In this document: positions 43,969 through 56,142 of the stretch, piece by piece
Numbering within the stretch: position 1 is the first letter of the stretch
Layout of the letters: each line of letters starts with the position of its first letter
Source: Labia minor
Lineage: Eukaryota; Arthropoda; Insecta; Dermaptera; Spongiphoridae
Length of the DNA stretch: 64,000 nucleotides
NCBI GenBank assembly: GCA_963082975.1
Contig: OY720350.1
Span: forward strand, 7,149,488-7,213,487
Direction of reading: 5' to 3'
The notes under the pieces: generated by a model
Databases searched by the model: none
What the model saw: the letters and a program-made list of their open reading frames with translations, nothing else
Told to the model about the DNA's origin: nothing
Position numbers and translations under genes: made by a program

Positions 43969-46706
43969 ATGACTGATAGAATTAATCCTCCTGAGCCCTA
44001 TTATATCCCTGGGTGAGTTATTATGCTATTGATTATTATTTGATATTAAGGATGCATATAATTATATAAGAAAAAAATTGAATTTCTTTTAGCTATGAGG
44101 GATATGTTCCAAGAAAAACGTTTATGTGCGGTGACACCTTCGGTTATGCCACCCATAAAGTAATTTTGGATCCGTCAGTGAACATGGCTGAACGGATGAT
44201 TCTTAGTGATCGGTCCCTCGACGGAATCCAAGTAAATTAAATGAATTTCCCTATAAATAATGTAGTTTAATACAATTTAAAAATAAGCTGGAGTGTCTCC
44301 ACTCGACTATCTCGCAAATTTGCATTGGATTAATTAACATATATTATATTTAAATTAAATTTAATTCACATTATAAATTAAAATTCATAAATAATATTTA
44401 TTAACTTAGCGCATGTTTGACTCTTTGTTGATGGCACCACGTCACGTGTTGGCGCGTGAGATTTGCAGTGTTAAAAAATTAATTCTGGTACTTTCAGCGA
44501 TTCAATCAAGCTGAAATTCTATATATAGCAGTTTTATACAATTTTTAATCATGTGAAACATTATCAAACATATATCTTTATTTTTACGTTCACTTTAGAG
44601 GAAAAAAAATCAAAACGTTGTAGATAATGACCCTCTTCCGGTTGAGCTATATTTCTCAAAAGTTGATAGAAAACTATGAATTTCGAATAATTCCTGTATA
44701 CCAAATTTCATTAATCTATCTCAAACCGTTTTTGCGTAATCTTGTCTACATACATACACTCACAAACACAGACATTTTTCTCAACCTTAGTGAAAATGAT
44801 TCAGGAACATTCAAAACGTAAAAAACATCAAAATCTCGACATCGGAAATTTTCGTGATCGCCATACTATCTCTGGCGAGATAGTAATTATGAAAGAAAAT
44901 GAGTTGATACAAATTAAAAATTTAAACAATTCAAAATTGTACTTCAATTTGAATAGTATACTTTTTTTTAAAAAATATCAATTTTATAAGTATTTAATAT
45001 AATAATTATATTGAATATATAACATTTATTATTATTGTTTGAGTTTATCTTATAATTTGATTAAATTAATAATTCTTTTCGTAAATTTTTAGGCCTTACG
45101 ACCACGTAATCTTCGTCGAAAAGAATTAAAAGATGATCCTATATATATTCATCCAATGACTCCAGGTTATACAGGTAATAAATTATATATGTACACACGT
45201 AAATGTTATTTATTAAAGAACTTAGAATTTATATAAAAAATTAAGTTACTAATTTCATTACGCTCTCTCTCTGAATAATACATAATTCATAATAAAAATA
45301 ATTATATTTTAATTTATTGAAAGAATAACTTTAGACAAACCAAAATCAAATTAATAATTATAAATTTTAGGTTACATCCCTCAATTGATTAATAAACTTG
45401 GCAAAAGATATACTGTATTAGCAACAGAGTCTCTATGTGATTTTGTATCACAACAAAAAAATCATTCAACTAATCAACAAAAAGAGGTACCAACTACATC
45501 TTCCATTTATTTAATAATATTTGTATATATAATATAATTTAGTGATTCCAAACCTGGGCGATCGACATCTTAAAGGGGGCGATTATTTGACTATACGATT
45601 TTGGGGCCCGAAATCATTTTCAACTCTAAACAAAAGGTAGAATGATTTTGAATTTTTATCTGTTAAAATTTATAGGGGGCGAATTACGAAGCCGGCCTTA
45701 CGAAGTGGGCGTTTGGTCCAAAAAAATTGGGAACCACTAAATGGTCGTAACTTTAGGTTCTGATATTTATTTATCTTTTCCTTTTCGGTTTTTCAGATGT
45801 TATGACTAAGAGGGACCGCAATGTCAATCAGATAGGCCCACTTAGATAGTCAACTTATTATTTATTAGTAAAATGTCGGGCCTATTATGGTCGCAGGTCT
45901 TGTCGGTCAATATCGGGCGGTCCCAGTATAACACCCATGTATTATTATTATTATTATTTTTTTTTTTTTTTTTCAATAACAATTTCAAATATAGTATTTG
46001 AAAGATGGTCAATGATTCATTGATAAAATTAATTTTGAATGAATTTAACCAAAATATTTCATTAGAGAAAAATCTGCATAGTGAAAATTTTCTCATCCAA
46101 TGATCGAAAAATAAAAACTTAAATATTATAGGTAAATAAATGAATAAAAAAAATGACTATTTTTTTATAAATGATAAATAAAGGTTTCATCATCACGGTA
46201 TCCCCTGCCTTTAAGAAAAGTAAATCCACAAGATATCGGAGTTGGACGTGAAGTACCAATACCTAAAACTCCTCCACCACTACAACGAGTAGTTTCACCT
46301 TACTTCTCCGACTATACGGACCCAGAGAAATATTTCAAAAATGGTATTTTATTTCAATTTGAATACATTTATTATTATTATTATTATTTTAATTTTTTTA
46401 GGTTATTGTGGTTTTGTACCATGTCTAAGATCCAAATTTGGTCAAACGAATCAAGCAATGAATATTGAAGCTTTAAATGAATTTACACGATTTTTCCGTC
46501 GTCGTTTAACAAATTATTGGTTGAATTATGACGGGGAGGAGGAAAAAGATGATCGTTTTGTTAAAAAGACAAAACGATATCATAAAGGTGGCGTGGTGCC
46601 GACCTATGCAGGACATATTCCTGGATCAGTATTTCGTCACGGAAGAACCATCGGAGAGGATAGCAGAGTTGCTATGCGGTGGCTAAAAGGAGATTTTTCT
46701 GTTTAG
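43969..46706 (+). CDS. CIMIP2 (FAM166/UPF0605) ciliary microtubule inner protein
   Basis: Members of this family bind the inside of axonemal doublet microtubules in cilia and sperm tails. Six exons with consistent phases, 43969-44012, 44093-44231, 45093-45174, 45371-45486, 46184-46343 and 46402-46706, give 281 residues. The family's short repeat, a Gly-Tyr-x-Gly-(Tyr/Phe)-(Val/Ile)-Pro core followed by a basic patch, occurs four times: PGYEGYVPRKTF, PGYTGYIPQLINKLG, GYCGFVPCLRSKFG and the weaker PTYAGHIPGSVFRHG. There is no signal peptide or membrane segment. The ATG at 43969 is the first in frame and is followed directly by the first repeat. Insect orthologues are annotated UPF0605. It is probably expressed in testis and ciliated sensory neurons, by analogy. 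Confidence 0.88.
44283..44890 (-). repeat. Dispersed repeat family H, copy 2
   Basis: In inverted orientation relative to 1606-2185 and 51855-52465. It ends (44862-44884) in TACTATCTCTGGCGAGATAGTA, a perfect hairpin of 9-bp arms. It sits in intron 2 of the CIMIP2 gene. The short frames it carries are not genes. Confidence 0.8.
45540..45741. mobile_element. hAT-like MITE remnant
   Basis: It begins TAGTGATTCCAAACCTGGG and ends TTGGGAACCACTA, imperfect inverted repeats of the CAGTG-TTCC-AA hAT type, with GGGGGCG motifs inside. No clear target duplication was found, so it is old or trimmed. It lies in intron 4 of the CIMIP2 gene. Confidence 0.5.
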
Positions 46707-47780
46707 GGTACAAAATAATAATTGAAGTATTTATTTATTAGACATAGTTCTCAATTATTTTTAAATTATATAATGGAATAAATTGAGTGTTTGCAAAATT
46801 TTGTATTTATTAGAGTAGATGACGTCAGTATTCAATAGCAGAACCAATACACTAATCTTATCATTATTAAAAACTGTTTCATGTTGATTTGAAGATATGA
46901 TAATTACCTACTATAATTATCAGAAATATAAATATAGGTGGTGGAGGGGATTAGTGATGTATTGGTAAAATAAGAAGTAAGGGAACGCATAGTGGGAGCA
47001 AAAAAAAGTCAGGAAACTATTTTTTTCCATATAAGTTTTTATTTTTTATTATTCTTACTATACAAAGTATTAACAAACACAAAAAAGAATTCTAACAGTA
47101 GATTTAAGTGAGAGTTGTCGGGACATGAAAAAGTATTGGAATGCGTTCCGGTTCTGAAAAAAGGTAAGGGAACCTCCCTACCTTCGTGACTTGATTAATA
47201 AACCAAATAACAAAAACTAATATTTTTTAAAAATTGAGACATTAAAATCTCACATAAATGTATTTTATTATTAATTATTATAATAAAAAATTGTAAACAT
47301 TCTCAAATGAGTAATAATTATTTATGTTCAGTCACTCACTACGTCACTGTAGCAAATTTACGTTACTTGAGTGAAAGTATTATAGTTTTAACTGGAGATT
47401 ATGGTGAATTTTTTTTTTTTTCATTATACCTATACTTTATAACTTTATATAATTTTTCACTTAAGAAAATGAAAAAACAAAAAAAAAAATGATAAACTAT
47501 TCTATTAAACAAATATATTGAAATTTCGCGTTATATTTGTTTTAAATATTTCTCAATATTTATAGATAAGAAATATGATGAAATTTGATACATTAATTAA
47601 TTACTTCATCTTGAGCTACACTTAATATTTTTAAACTCGTAATGATGCTTTTTTATGAATATACATGGTACATTATTTCCATGAATGATTATTTTCTTAA
47701 ATTCAATTGCGATGGTTTAGATTTAAAACGATTGTGAAGTGGATACTAGTATATACAAGTATATATATATATATAAAAAT
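46707..47780. other. Downstream of the CIMIP2 gene, AT-rich
   Basis: No gene was recognised. Phrases around 46970-47000 and 47140-47175 (AAGTAAGGGAACGC, GGTAAGGGAACC) hint at an old element, but no ends could be set. Confidence 0.35.
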
Positions 47781-48336
47781 AAAACCTCTGACTTTGTACG
47801 TCCTACGCAAAGACAAAGTCTATCACGCCAGTTATATCAATGAGGTGTCCTATGATCAGTAGAACGGGCCCTCTCAACCTTTACCTTGATTTTCTTGATC
47901 GGAGGCGCTATCAAGTAGCTTTTCCCCAATGTTGTTCCCGGAGGCTGGGTTGACTCCGTCCCATAGACCCCAACTAGGGAAATTCCCTTGCCAGGCCCGG
48001 GACTTGAACCCGAGACCATGTGAATGTGAGGCAGGTTCGCTAGTTTAGTTTAGTTTAAAAAAGTATGTTTATTAGCCAAATATACAAATATATGTTGTTT
48101 TTCCCATAACATATAAAAGGGATTACATGACTTTTTCTTACAGCTAATTGGTGACTCCAAGGTCGTAATTATTTATACAATGTTTCTTTTTTATTATTAC
48201 GCTATTAACTATTTTTAATATTACAATTTCAAAGTGTAAATTAATTATTATTTTTTTTTGTCTAGGAAAAGGCTATATAAAAATAAAAACCTAGACTATA
48301 TAAGGCAGGTTCGCTACCCACACACCCAAAGGCGCC
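47781..48336 (-). mobile_element. tRNA-derived SINE, minus-strand copy split by an insertion
   Basis: The same family as 17647-17922. It reads in reverse from AAAACCTC to the GGCGCC head at 48331-48336. The B box GGTTCAAGTCC appears as GACTTGAACCC at 48001-48011. The head is interrupted by a 261-bp retroposon at 48043-48303, with duplication of GGCAGGTTCGCTA. Confidence 0.88.
48043..48303 (-). mobile_element. LINE 3' end inserted into a SINE
   Basis: A perfect 13-bp target duplication GGCAGGTTCGCTA lies at 48030-48042 and 48304-48316. Read on the minus strand the insert ends with GGCTAATAAACATAC and an (AAACT)n tail, as truncated LINE copies with short tandem tails do. There is no coding sequence. 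It is younger than the SINE it interrupts. Confidence 0.8.
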
Positions 48337-49086
48337 ATATATAAATATATATTAAATTTGTTTGTCTTTATTTAATAATTTGTTTAATCATTTTATTATT
48401 TTAGATTTTGAATGTGAAAAAGTACAAAATACTTCAAGATTACTCAACGAATTCATTTCTTATTATGAAAATACAATATTATCAAAAAATTTCTTTATAT
48501 TTTACAAGTAATCGAAATTTAGCTTTAACTTTGTGTGTACATTTAGATCTCTTAATAAAACTTAATTAATAATTTAAAAATTTATAAATTTATTTCTTAT
48601 TCTCAATGACAAAAAGAAAACTTAAATAAATATTTTATGAATTCAACTCTTTACATTCAAAATAAAATAAAAATAAAATAAAATATTTTATAATCTTAAA
48701 TATTTTTATTTAATAATTTTATAAATTTTATTTAAAAATTCTATTTACCCTAAAAATAAATTTAATTAATTTCAAACAATATATTTTATAATAATATTAT
48801 AAATTAATTATTTCTTAATTTACCTCTTTTGGTGATTATTTTGTGGTTACGATCATATTTAATTAGGATATCTTTCAAACTAATTATCAATATTTAATTA
48901 CTTGAATCTTAAAGATTCTCTTTAACAAATCTTACTTACTATCTTTGTGGCTTAATTTAATTGTACCTATACTTATGAAAAAATAACGATTATTTATTTA
49001 TTTATATTATTTTGTAAGATTTATAGAGAAAACTTTACATTCTCATTTCAGTCTTAAACTGGTAGTATTTAAAAAAAAAATCCACA
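48337..49086. other. AT-rich region upstream of the odorant receptor gene
   Basis: No repeat or coding sequence was recognised. The receptor promoter should lie near its right end. Confidence 0.35.
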
Positions 49087-49723
49087 ATGACGAAACAGTT
49101 CAATTATTTGAATATTATTTTTAAGAATTTGAAATTTCTTGCAATTTTACCTCCGGATTCTCAATATGCAATTTTGAATTATTTATATCCATTTTATTTT
49201 GGCTTTCATATGTTATGCTGGGTTCATTTAAATTTTGGGATTGCCATCAATGTCGTTTTGAATAGTAATGAAATGGATCTTATTGATTTGTGTCGATCCA
49301 TTGCGTTAGTCTTTGCTCTTACCAGTGAATTTGTGAAATTTTATCCACTTGTTTCTAGAAGAAGCGTCATTTACAAATTAAAAGATGAAATGAATGATTA
49401 CCTTGTAGAAAACTTGCAACTGAATTATAATCAAAATGCAATTCAATGGCGTATCAATTTGATCAACAGATTAACGATGTAATTATTTAAACAACTTTTT
49501 TTTTTTTACTCTAATATTTATATTTTAAAATTAATTTGAACATATTTATAATCATTTTTTTTTTAAATTTTGCTAATATGAAATTTAATTTTAAATGTAA
49601 AATCCATTTAAATGTTAATATATATATTTACTTTTTGGTTCCGAAATTTATTTATTTAATTTATTAGTATTTAGTAATTTATTAAAAACAAAATGATTTG
49701 ATAATTAATAATTTTACTTTTGA

Positions 49724-49754
<31 letters not shown>

Positions 49755-52700
49755 GCCGCCCTAACTACAGGGCTAAATGGGCCATAGCCCCAGGGCGCAA
49801 GCCTTTTGAGGCGGCAATTTTTTATTTGCGATATAGTATTTTCTTAGGAAGAAGGGCGCATTATTTTTAGTAGCCCATGGGCGCCGAATTCCTTAAGACG
49901 GCCCTGTGTGTGTGTGTGTGTATGTTGTGAGGGTGGTAAGGATAGGAGACACTTCTAGAAATTTACACTTTTTAGTAGTCATGGAAAAAAAAGGAGTTGC
50001 TTTCATTAAAATTAAATTTATGCTTATTATAAGAGCAATGTAAGAGAAGTATTTCATTTCTAGTATAAAGACGTTATCTTCAAATCTTAAAGGAACTGAT
50101 GTTATTTTCATTAATTTACATAAACATTCTTCTTCATTTTTCTATTCTTCTATAAACTATAATAAATCATAAAATAATTTGTATTACTTTTAAATTTTGT
50201 TTTGTTTTTATTTCAAAACCGTCAGTTATCTGTTTGCTAGACTTAAACTTGTTATGTGTAAGTTGCAAATACTTATACTAATATGTACTTAGGTGGAATC
50301 GAAGGCCGACTTCTTGTGTAGAAAATTGCCATGCTACACTCTCGGCCAAGCTGCCTCCTTCCACCTTCGATTCCACCTAAGAACAAATTTTTCTAATAAA
50401 TTCAATTTAACATCAACTGCCTCCGGCTCCACGAACTTTCAGTTCAGTTCAGTTCTATACATGCGGAAGGCAACGGGAAACCACCGCATTAACATTCCCA
50501 AAAAAAATCATTGCTAGACAGCTTCTAAGGCTAACTTAGTCATGATGATAGCCAAACTCCGAAACGGAGACGGCACCCTTAAGAAGAAGAATACTAAAAA
50601 TAATCGTATTTAATTTAAATAATTTTTCTAAATATTTCAAGAAAACTTATCTACTTTTCAAATTCATTTAAATATGTAAATAAATTATTTTAATTCAGTT
50701 CAGATATGATGATGAAATTTTCATTCTTTGTGTAATCCACGATTTAAAAAATAAAATAAAATAATAAATACAAATGATTTTATTTTTTTCAGAGCATATT
50801 TAATAGGTATTAATGTGAATATCGTCACTTATTCTTCCGCACCTTTATTGACTAAATTATTATCTGAAAGTTCTACTGGCAATAACACAATTATTGTTGA
50901 AAATGAAGTGCCACTACCTGTATGGTAATGTTTTCTCAAAATATCATTCATTTAACTCTTAAAAAAACAATTGATTACACATTAAGTATAAAAAAAAGAA
51001 AAAAAATTAAATTAATTCAGAATTATTTTAATATTAATACTGAATTATATAATAGACTATTTAAAATTTATTTTTAAGATTTATTTTGTTGTAATTATTT
51101 TAGGTATCCATTCAATTATAAATTGCCAATTTATTACGAACTCATTTATCTCTCTCAATTTCTTGGTACTATAATGACAGCATCAACACTCAGCGGCGCC
51201 AATCTTTTTTATTTTGCTCTTATTAATTTCCATACCTGTCAATATGAATGTCTTGCAAATAACATGCGAAATTTAGTGGATGAAGAAATGTCAACTTCAA
51301 CTTTTATTAAAACTGTTTTGCATCATCGCAAAATTTTAAGGTATAGATACTATAATAATAATAATAATTCATGCATATAATAAAATCAAGAATCACAACG
51401 CGTTAATCATTTTTTTTTTTACATTGTCAGATTTGCAGAGAAATTTCGAAAATTTGTTGAACCTATAATGGCATTTGAATGTTTTATGGTAACAGTTCAA
51501 TGCAGTTTTATTATTTTAGCACTTGCTACAGTAAGTACCTATTTTATCAATTGATACTGGATAAAAAATATTATAATAATACATATTTAAAAAAATACAT
51601 TATTTGATTAAAATATAAAGTTAATATAACCAGTGGCAGATTAAGGTCTTCTGAAATTTTTAGACACTTTATTTTGACCTCCCCCCTTCCCTCCTATGAT
51701 ATTGCAAATCCTATTTATTTTTTTCTATCTCCTATCACTACTCATTTAAAATGTTTAAAAATAAAAATAAAGAAAATTGGTAAATAATACTCTATTTTTT
51801 ATATTTTTTTTTATTTCTATATATTTTTATACTTTTATACCTTTTACTTTATTATTATCTCGCCAGAGATAGTATTGCGATCACGAAAATTTTCAATGTC
51901 GTGATTTTGATGTTTTTATACGTTTTGAACGTTCCTGAATCATTTTCACTAAGGTTGAGAAAAATGTCTGCATGTGTGTGTGTGTGTATGTGTGTAAGTG
52001 TGTATGTATGTAGACAAGATTACGCAAAAACGGTTTGAGCTAGAATAATGAAATTTGGTATACGGGCATTAACTAAAATTCGTAGTTTTTTATCAACTTT
52101 TGAGAAATGTAGCTCAATTACCTACAACGTTTGGATTTTTTTTCCTCTAAAGTGACCATAAAAATAAAGATATATGTTTGATAGTTTTTCACATGATTAA
52201 AAATTGTATAAAACTGCTATATATAGAATCCAGCTTGATTGAATCGCTGAAAGTACCGGAATTAATTTTTTAACTATTCAAATCTCACGCGCCAACACGT
52301 AACGTGGTGCCATCAACAAAGAGCCAAACATGCGCTGATTTAATAAATATTATTTATTAATTTTAATTTATAATTTATAATGAATTAAATTTAATTTAAA
52401 TATAATATATGTTAATTAATCCTATTCAAATTTGCGAGATAGTCGAGTGGAGTTACCTCAGCTTTTTTCTGAGCCATCCCATTCAATTTTCCAAGCGAAC
52501 GATTTTCATTCGGCCTCTCCACAGAAATATTTTTCACTAATTCTTTTTAAGTGTCCTGCCCATTGTGGCATTTTCCTTTTCTCTTACACATTCAATATGA
52601 TATTTTATTTTTATTATATTATATTTGTACTAAATGTGTGTGTAAATATAACTTCAATGATGAACTAATGAAATATAAACTATGTACTACATAATTTATT

Positions 52701-53665
52701 ATTAATTTAAATGCATATTTAAGGTGCCTTTTGGTCCAGCTTTACTCGCTCAAATGGTTTTCTTATTAATTGAATTTGCACAATTATATGTCTTTGGTTG
52801 GTTCTGCAGTGATCTTTTGTATAAAGTAAGTACTTTGTTTGAAAAATTATCATTAATATAAAATCTCCAAATGTTTCGGAACTTGAGTAATCTCTCTCAC
52901 CCCCTCCTATTGACAAAATATTATAATAATTTTTTTGTGAAAGTATAATTATCATTTAATCAAGATGTATAGTCTATTTTTAAGAATAAAAGGGAAATTT
53001 CTGAAAAAATGTTCTTTTGGGGGTTAACATAGGTTGTCTTTCAACCTAGTAGTTTCAATTTCAAGTTCCAGGAGGGGATGGAATTTCTATGTAACTGGGG
53101 TATATGAAACCATTAGGAAAATAAAGATTAAAGTTAAGAGTGTCCGTTGTAGTGATCATACAATATATCTACCCCACAAATGCGACAACCGACTTATCAT
53201 AGGGATGCACAATAGTTAAGAGGTTTACAAATATAAAGTAAAGGGGAAATGATCTATTATTTCTAGAAGATGTTCCAATGCCTGAACATTTTACTAATTT
53301 CAATGTTTCTTTCATGTAGAGTGAAATTAAATTTGCTATTTATGAAAGTGATTGGTATAATGCATCAGAGTCACTGAAACAATCTATTTGGATAATGATG
53401 GTATCTCTTAAGCCTGTGAAATTATTTGCCTTTAAGATCCTTCAAATCTCATTGGAATTATGTATTGAGGTACCAAATTTTATTTTCAAACTATAAATTA
53501 CTTAAATATTAATGTTTTATATACATTATTAACTTAATATTATATATTGTATAAGTATTCTACGAATATCTTTTTTTATTTACCTACTTTGAATTTTTCC
53601 AGTTAAGTCGAATATCATACTCATGTTATACCATAATGAGTAGAATGAATGAAGAAGAAGAATAA
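49087..53665 (+). CDS. Odorant receptor (insect seven-transmembrane Or family)
   Basis: Ligand-selective subunit of the odorant-gated cation channel formed with Orco in sensory dendrites. Seven exons with matching phases, 49087-49478, 50793-50924, 51104-51340, 51431-51530, 52724-52825, 53320-53469 and 53603-53665, give 391 residues, the usual family length. Hydrophobic segments are spread along the whole chain. SEFVKFYPLVSRR follows the second. The segment PFGPALLAQMVFLL opens the region before TM6. The block KLFAFKILQISLE leads into the last helix and the C-terminal LSRISYSCYTIMSRMN resembles the family's TM7 SYSYF-type motif. The start at 49087 gives the typical short cytosolic N-terminus. 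The C-terminus adds EEEE. All splice sites are GT-AG and I see no disabling change, so it looks functional. The subfamily was not determined. Confidence 0.9.
49751..49906. mobile_element. hAT MITE inserted in a TG microsatellite
   Basis: The ends CAGTGCCGCCCTAA and CTTAAGACGGCCCTG are imperfect inverted repeats, with TGTGTGTG on both sides. At 156 bp it is GC-rich within. The target duplication cannot be separated from the microsatellite. It lies in intron 1 of the odorant receptor gene. Confidence 0.8.
50288..50590 (+). mobile_element. Hairpin-headed retroposon-like repeat
   Basis: A perfect 18-bp inverted repeat (50288-50305 with 50364-50381) begins the unit. Inside it GGCCGA/TCGGCC and GTGTAG/CTACAC pair further, making a long hairpin. 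Then comes GGCAACGGGAAACCACCGCA, a phrase common near the 3' ends of insect non-LTR elements and their SINEs, and an end in AAGAAGAAGAA. It is in intron 1 of the odorant receptor gene. Only one copy occurs here. Confidence 0.55.
51855..52465 (+). repeat. Dispersed repeat family H, copy 3
   Basis: It starts TATCTCGCCAGAGATAGTA, half of the family hairpin, then a TG microsatellite and the same blocks as copies 1 and 2, ending near GCGAGATAGTCGAGTGGAG. It occupies much of intron 4 of the odorant receptor gene. Confidence 0.8.
53025..53225 (+). mobile_element. Diverged SINE of the same general type
   Basis: The body phrases GGGGTATATG, AAAATAAAGATTAAAGTTAAG and TAGTGATCATA correspond to the SINE body at 17647-17922, and TTCAAGTTCC keeps part of a B box. 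It is much more diverged, so it is older or another subfamily. It lies in intron 5 of the odorant receptor gene. Confidence 0.55.
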
Positions 53666-54027
53666 ATAATAATAAATAAGCATTTAATTTTTCATTAAAT
53701 TAGATTTGAAATAAAAAAAAGAAACAATTTGTTTTTTGCACATTAAATCAAATGCTTTATCGACTAGAATGTTTCAATAACAAAATATAATAACTAATGT
53801 ATTTTTTTGAACTAGAATAAATTAATTAAATATAAATATTTAATATAGATGTAGTAAAAAGAAATTCATTATTTGTCCAATAGATGGCTTTAGTTATTTG
53901 TATCTAGCGTTGTATCAGTCCGATCTTGTTCCTCTAGCTCTAGTTGACGTTAGAAAGATGGCTTTGGTACTAAAAATTCTTTGTAACAGTTTTGTGATTA
54001 GTTGATTGAATTTTATTTTCACTTTTA

Positions 54028-54300
54028 TGACACTAGACAAAGAGAAAATACGCTATATTTTACAGTTTTTTTTTCCGATAAAGGTGAAAAAACTCAAACT
54101 AGGCTGCTGAAAATGTGGATAGTGTTTATTGTCCTGATACTGTAACACCAAATCATGTGCAATTTTGGAATCGTCTATTTTGTTCCGATAATTTTAATGT
54201 CAAAGATGCACCATGCACTGGAAGGCCAATTATCAAAAATGTCGATAAAATTATAAACATTGTCATGTAAGCACTGTGAATTGATTTCCCAAGAGCTCCA
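54028..54300 (+). mobile_element. Mariner transposase N-terminal fragment
   Basis: Starting at ATG 54028, translated pieces in shifting frames read FFDKGE, PDTVTPNHVQFWNRLF and NFNVKDAPCTGRPI, which are the DNA-binding half of mariner transposase. Stops and frameshifts are frequent and no terminal repeat was placed. A different lineage from the copies at 21146, 39998 and 56968. Confidence 0.8.
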
Positions 54301-54689
54301 AGTTTTTACCATTTGTTCCTGTTCATGGCGAACAATTTTGCTGGTGACAAATTCGCTTCAAGAGAGGGTTGTAAAAATCGACTGTCTCCATTTTTTGCCA
54401 ATAGGGGCGATGGCTTCTGGCGCATATTAGACCTAAATGACCTGATCATTCTAACTATGGTAATTTCACGCAAAAATAATGGATTTCTTCTTACTACACC
54501 TGATATATTTTATTTATGTTAAACAATTTTAGGTTAAACTGATGCTAATGATGACTGTCAGCGAAACCATCTTTCAATAGAATACGAGTAGTTTCCATTA
54601 ATTTTCTATGGATATTTTTAATATATTTAAATATATTATATATTTGATAATACTATAACTAATAATTTAAGATTATTGTTTTATTTATT

Positions 54690-55195
54690 TATTTTTACCG
54701 ACCGACGATATTGTTTTCACACCAAATTTCACATGTGGAGATTTTAACACATCTTCACGAATCATGCATTTTCTTAACAGAAAAAAAGTATTTTTAGCAT
54801 GATGTCTGTCCGTCTGACCGTTCGTTGTGTGTCCGTATAGATGTGTACAGCTTGAAAGGCTCAACGGATTTTGGTAAAATTTGGTATATTTACTTAATGC
54901 ATCAGTATGATGAATTGATCAACTTTTGATGTATATCCGGAAACCGGAAGTGGTAGTATTACCGATCGACGATAGGAAGGGAAGGATTATTTTCACACCA
55001 AATTTTACATGGGATTTTTTACATATCTCCACGAATCATGCACTTTGTATTAGTTTTATCCTCTTTTTTCTTAATTTAAAATTATATGACGTCACCCAGC
55101 CCTTCATGACGTCACAGCCAGCGCCTCCTTATTTATTATAAATAAAATAAAATTAAAAATATTTATGTTATATCCATATCTGTTTTTGAAAATTT
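54690..55195 (+). repeat. Dispersed repeat family P, copy 3 (longest)
   Basis: It contains ACCGACCGACGATATTG, CACATGTGGAGATTTTA and TGTCTGTCCGTCTGACCG. A second, related half starts ACCGATCGACGATAGG, and the rest shares TTATGTTATATCCATATCTG with copy 2. The two similar halves suggest an internal duplication. Confidence 0.65.
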
Positions 55196-56142
55196 GATTT
55201 TTTCATGATAATCTAATATATAAGAATAATTGAATGATTTTGGATTGCACCTTGCTTAGAATTTAAAAATCCTTTATATACCGCTACGTGTCTAAGTGAA
55301 TTACGAGTAACTACTACACAAAGTCTTAAAAAGAAAATACAGTGGGTGATCAGTTAACTAACTATGTGGACAGCGAATAAAGAAAGGAGGCAGCTAAAAG
55401 GAACAAAGCTGCTAACGAAAATTACGTCTGCCAAACAAAGAGAATGAAAAAAATACCACTACTGAGTAAATGCTACTCAAAATATTTATAATGCTACTCA
55501 ATCTCTAGTTAATTTCGTTTTGATGACGTGTTTATTTATCGAATAGTTGTACAACAAAATCCCATTCACCTTTTTCGATGACCCTGTATATAATATAATT
55601 TTGATTTTACTACTATATTAATTAACAAAGATATTTATTTAAAATCAGCTAAATACATAAAACAATATTAAAATCATATTCAAGCATCTTTCCAAGAAAT
55701 AATATTATATTTCGCCTCCTCCCCCAAATTTACATTTTCATATATTTTAAATATAATTAGGTATTATTTTATAGTGTTTCATTAGTATTAAAAAATAGTT
55801 TTAGGATGCTTAAAAAGAAATGCAAATCATTAATTATTTTATCAACTTTTTAATTTGGGTAAATTATTGTGGGTTCAATATGTTTTAAATTCATAAATTT
55901 ATGCCAGGTCTTATTAACTTAGTTATGTGACACATTTTATTTCAAACCGTTATTATGAATTGATTTGTATCCCAAATATATTAATAAAATATTTATAATT
56001 TTTTTACCATTAGTTAGAAAGACAAAGAGAAAGAGAGAGAGAGAGTTGTTTAAAAGTATTTCAATAAAATAATCCAGATAATTTTTTTAAATTTTATTAA
56101 TCAGAGTGATTGGTTGTTTGGTAGTTTGATCAAGACTATTGT
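55196..56142. other. Convergent intergenic region
   Basis: It lies between the receptor gene and the end of the minus-strand SHIPPO gene. Fragments such as CATTCACCTTTTTCGATGACC near 55563 look like an old DNA-element end. TTTATT near 56093 is a possible minus-strand polyadenylation signal. Nothing else was seen. Confidence 0.4.

Noticed and set aside
47837-48019. Minus-strand frame of 60 codons with a matching frame at 60977-61189
   Set aside because: Both are frames through SINE copies.
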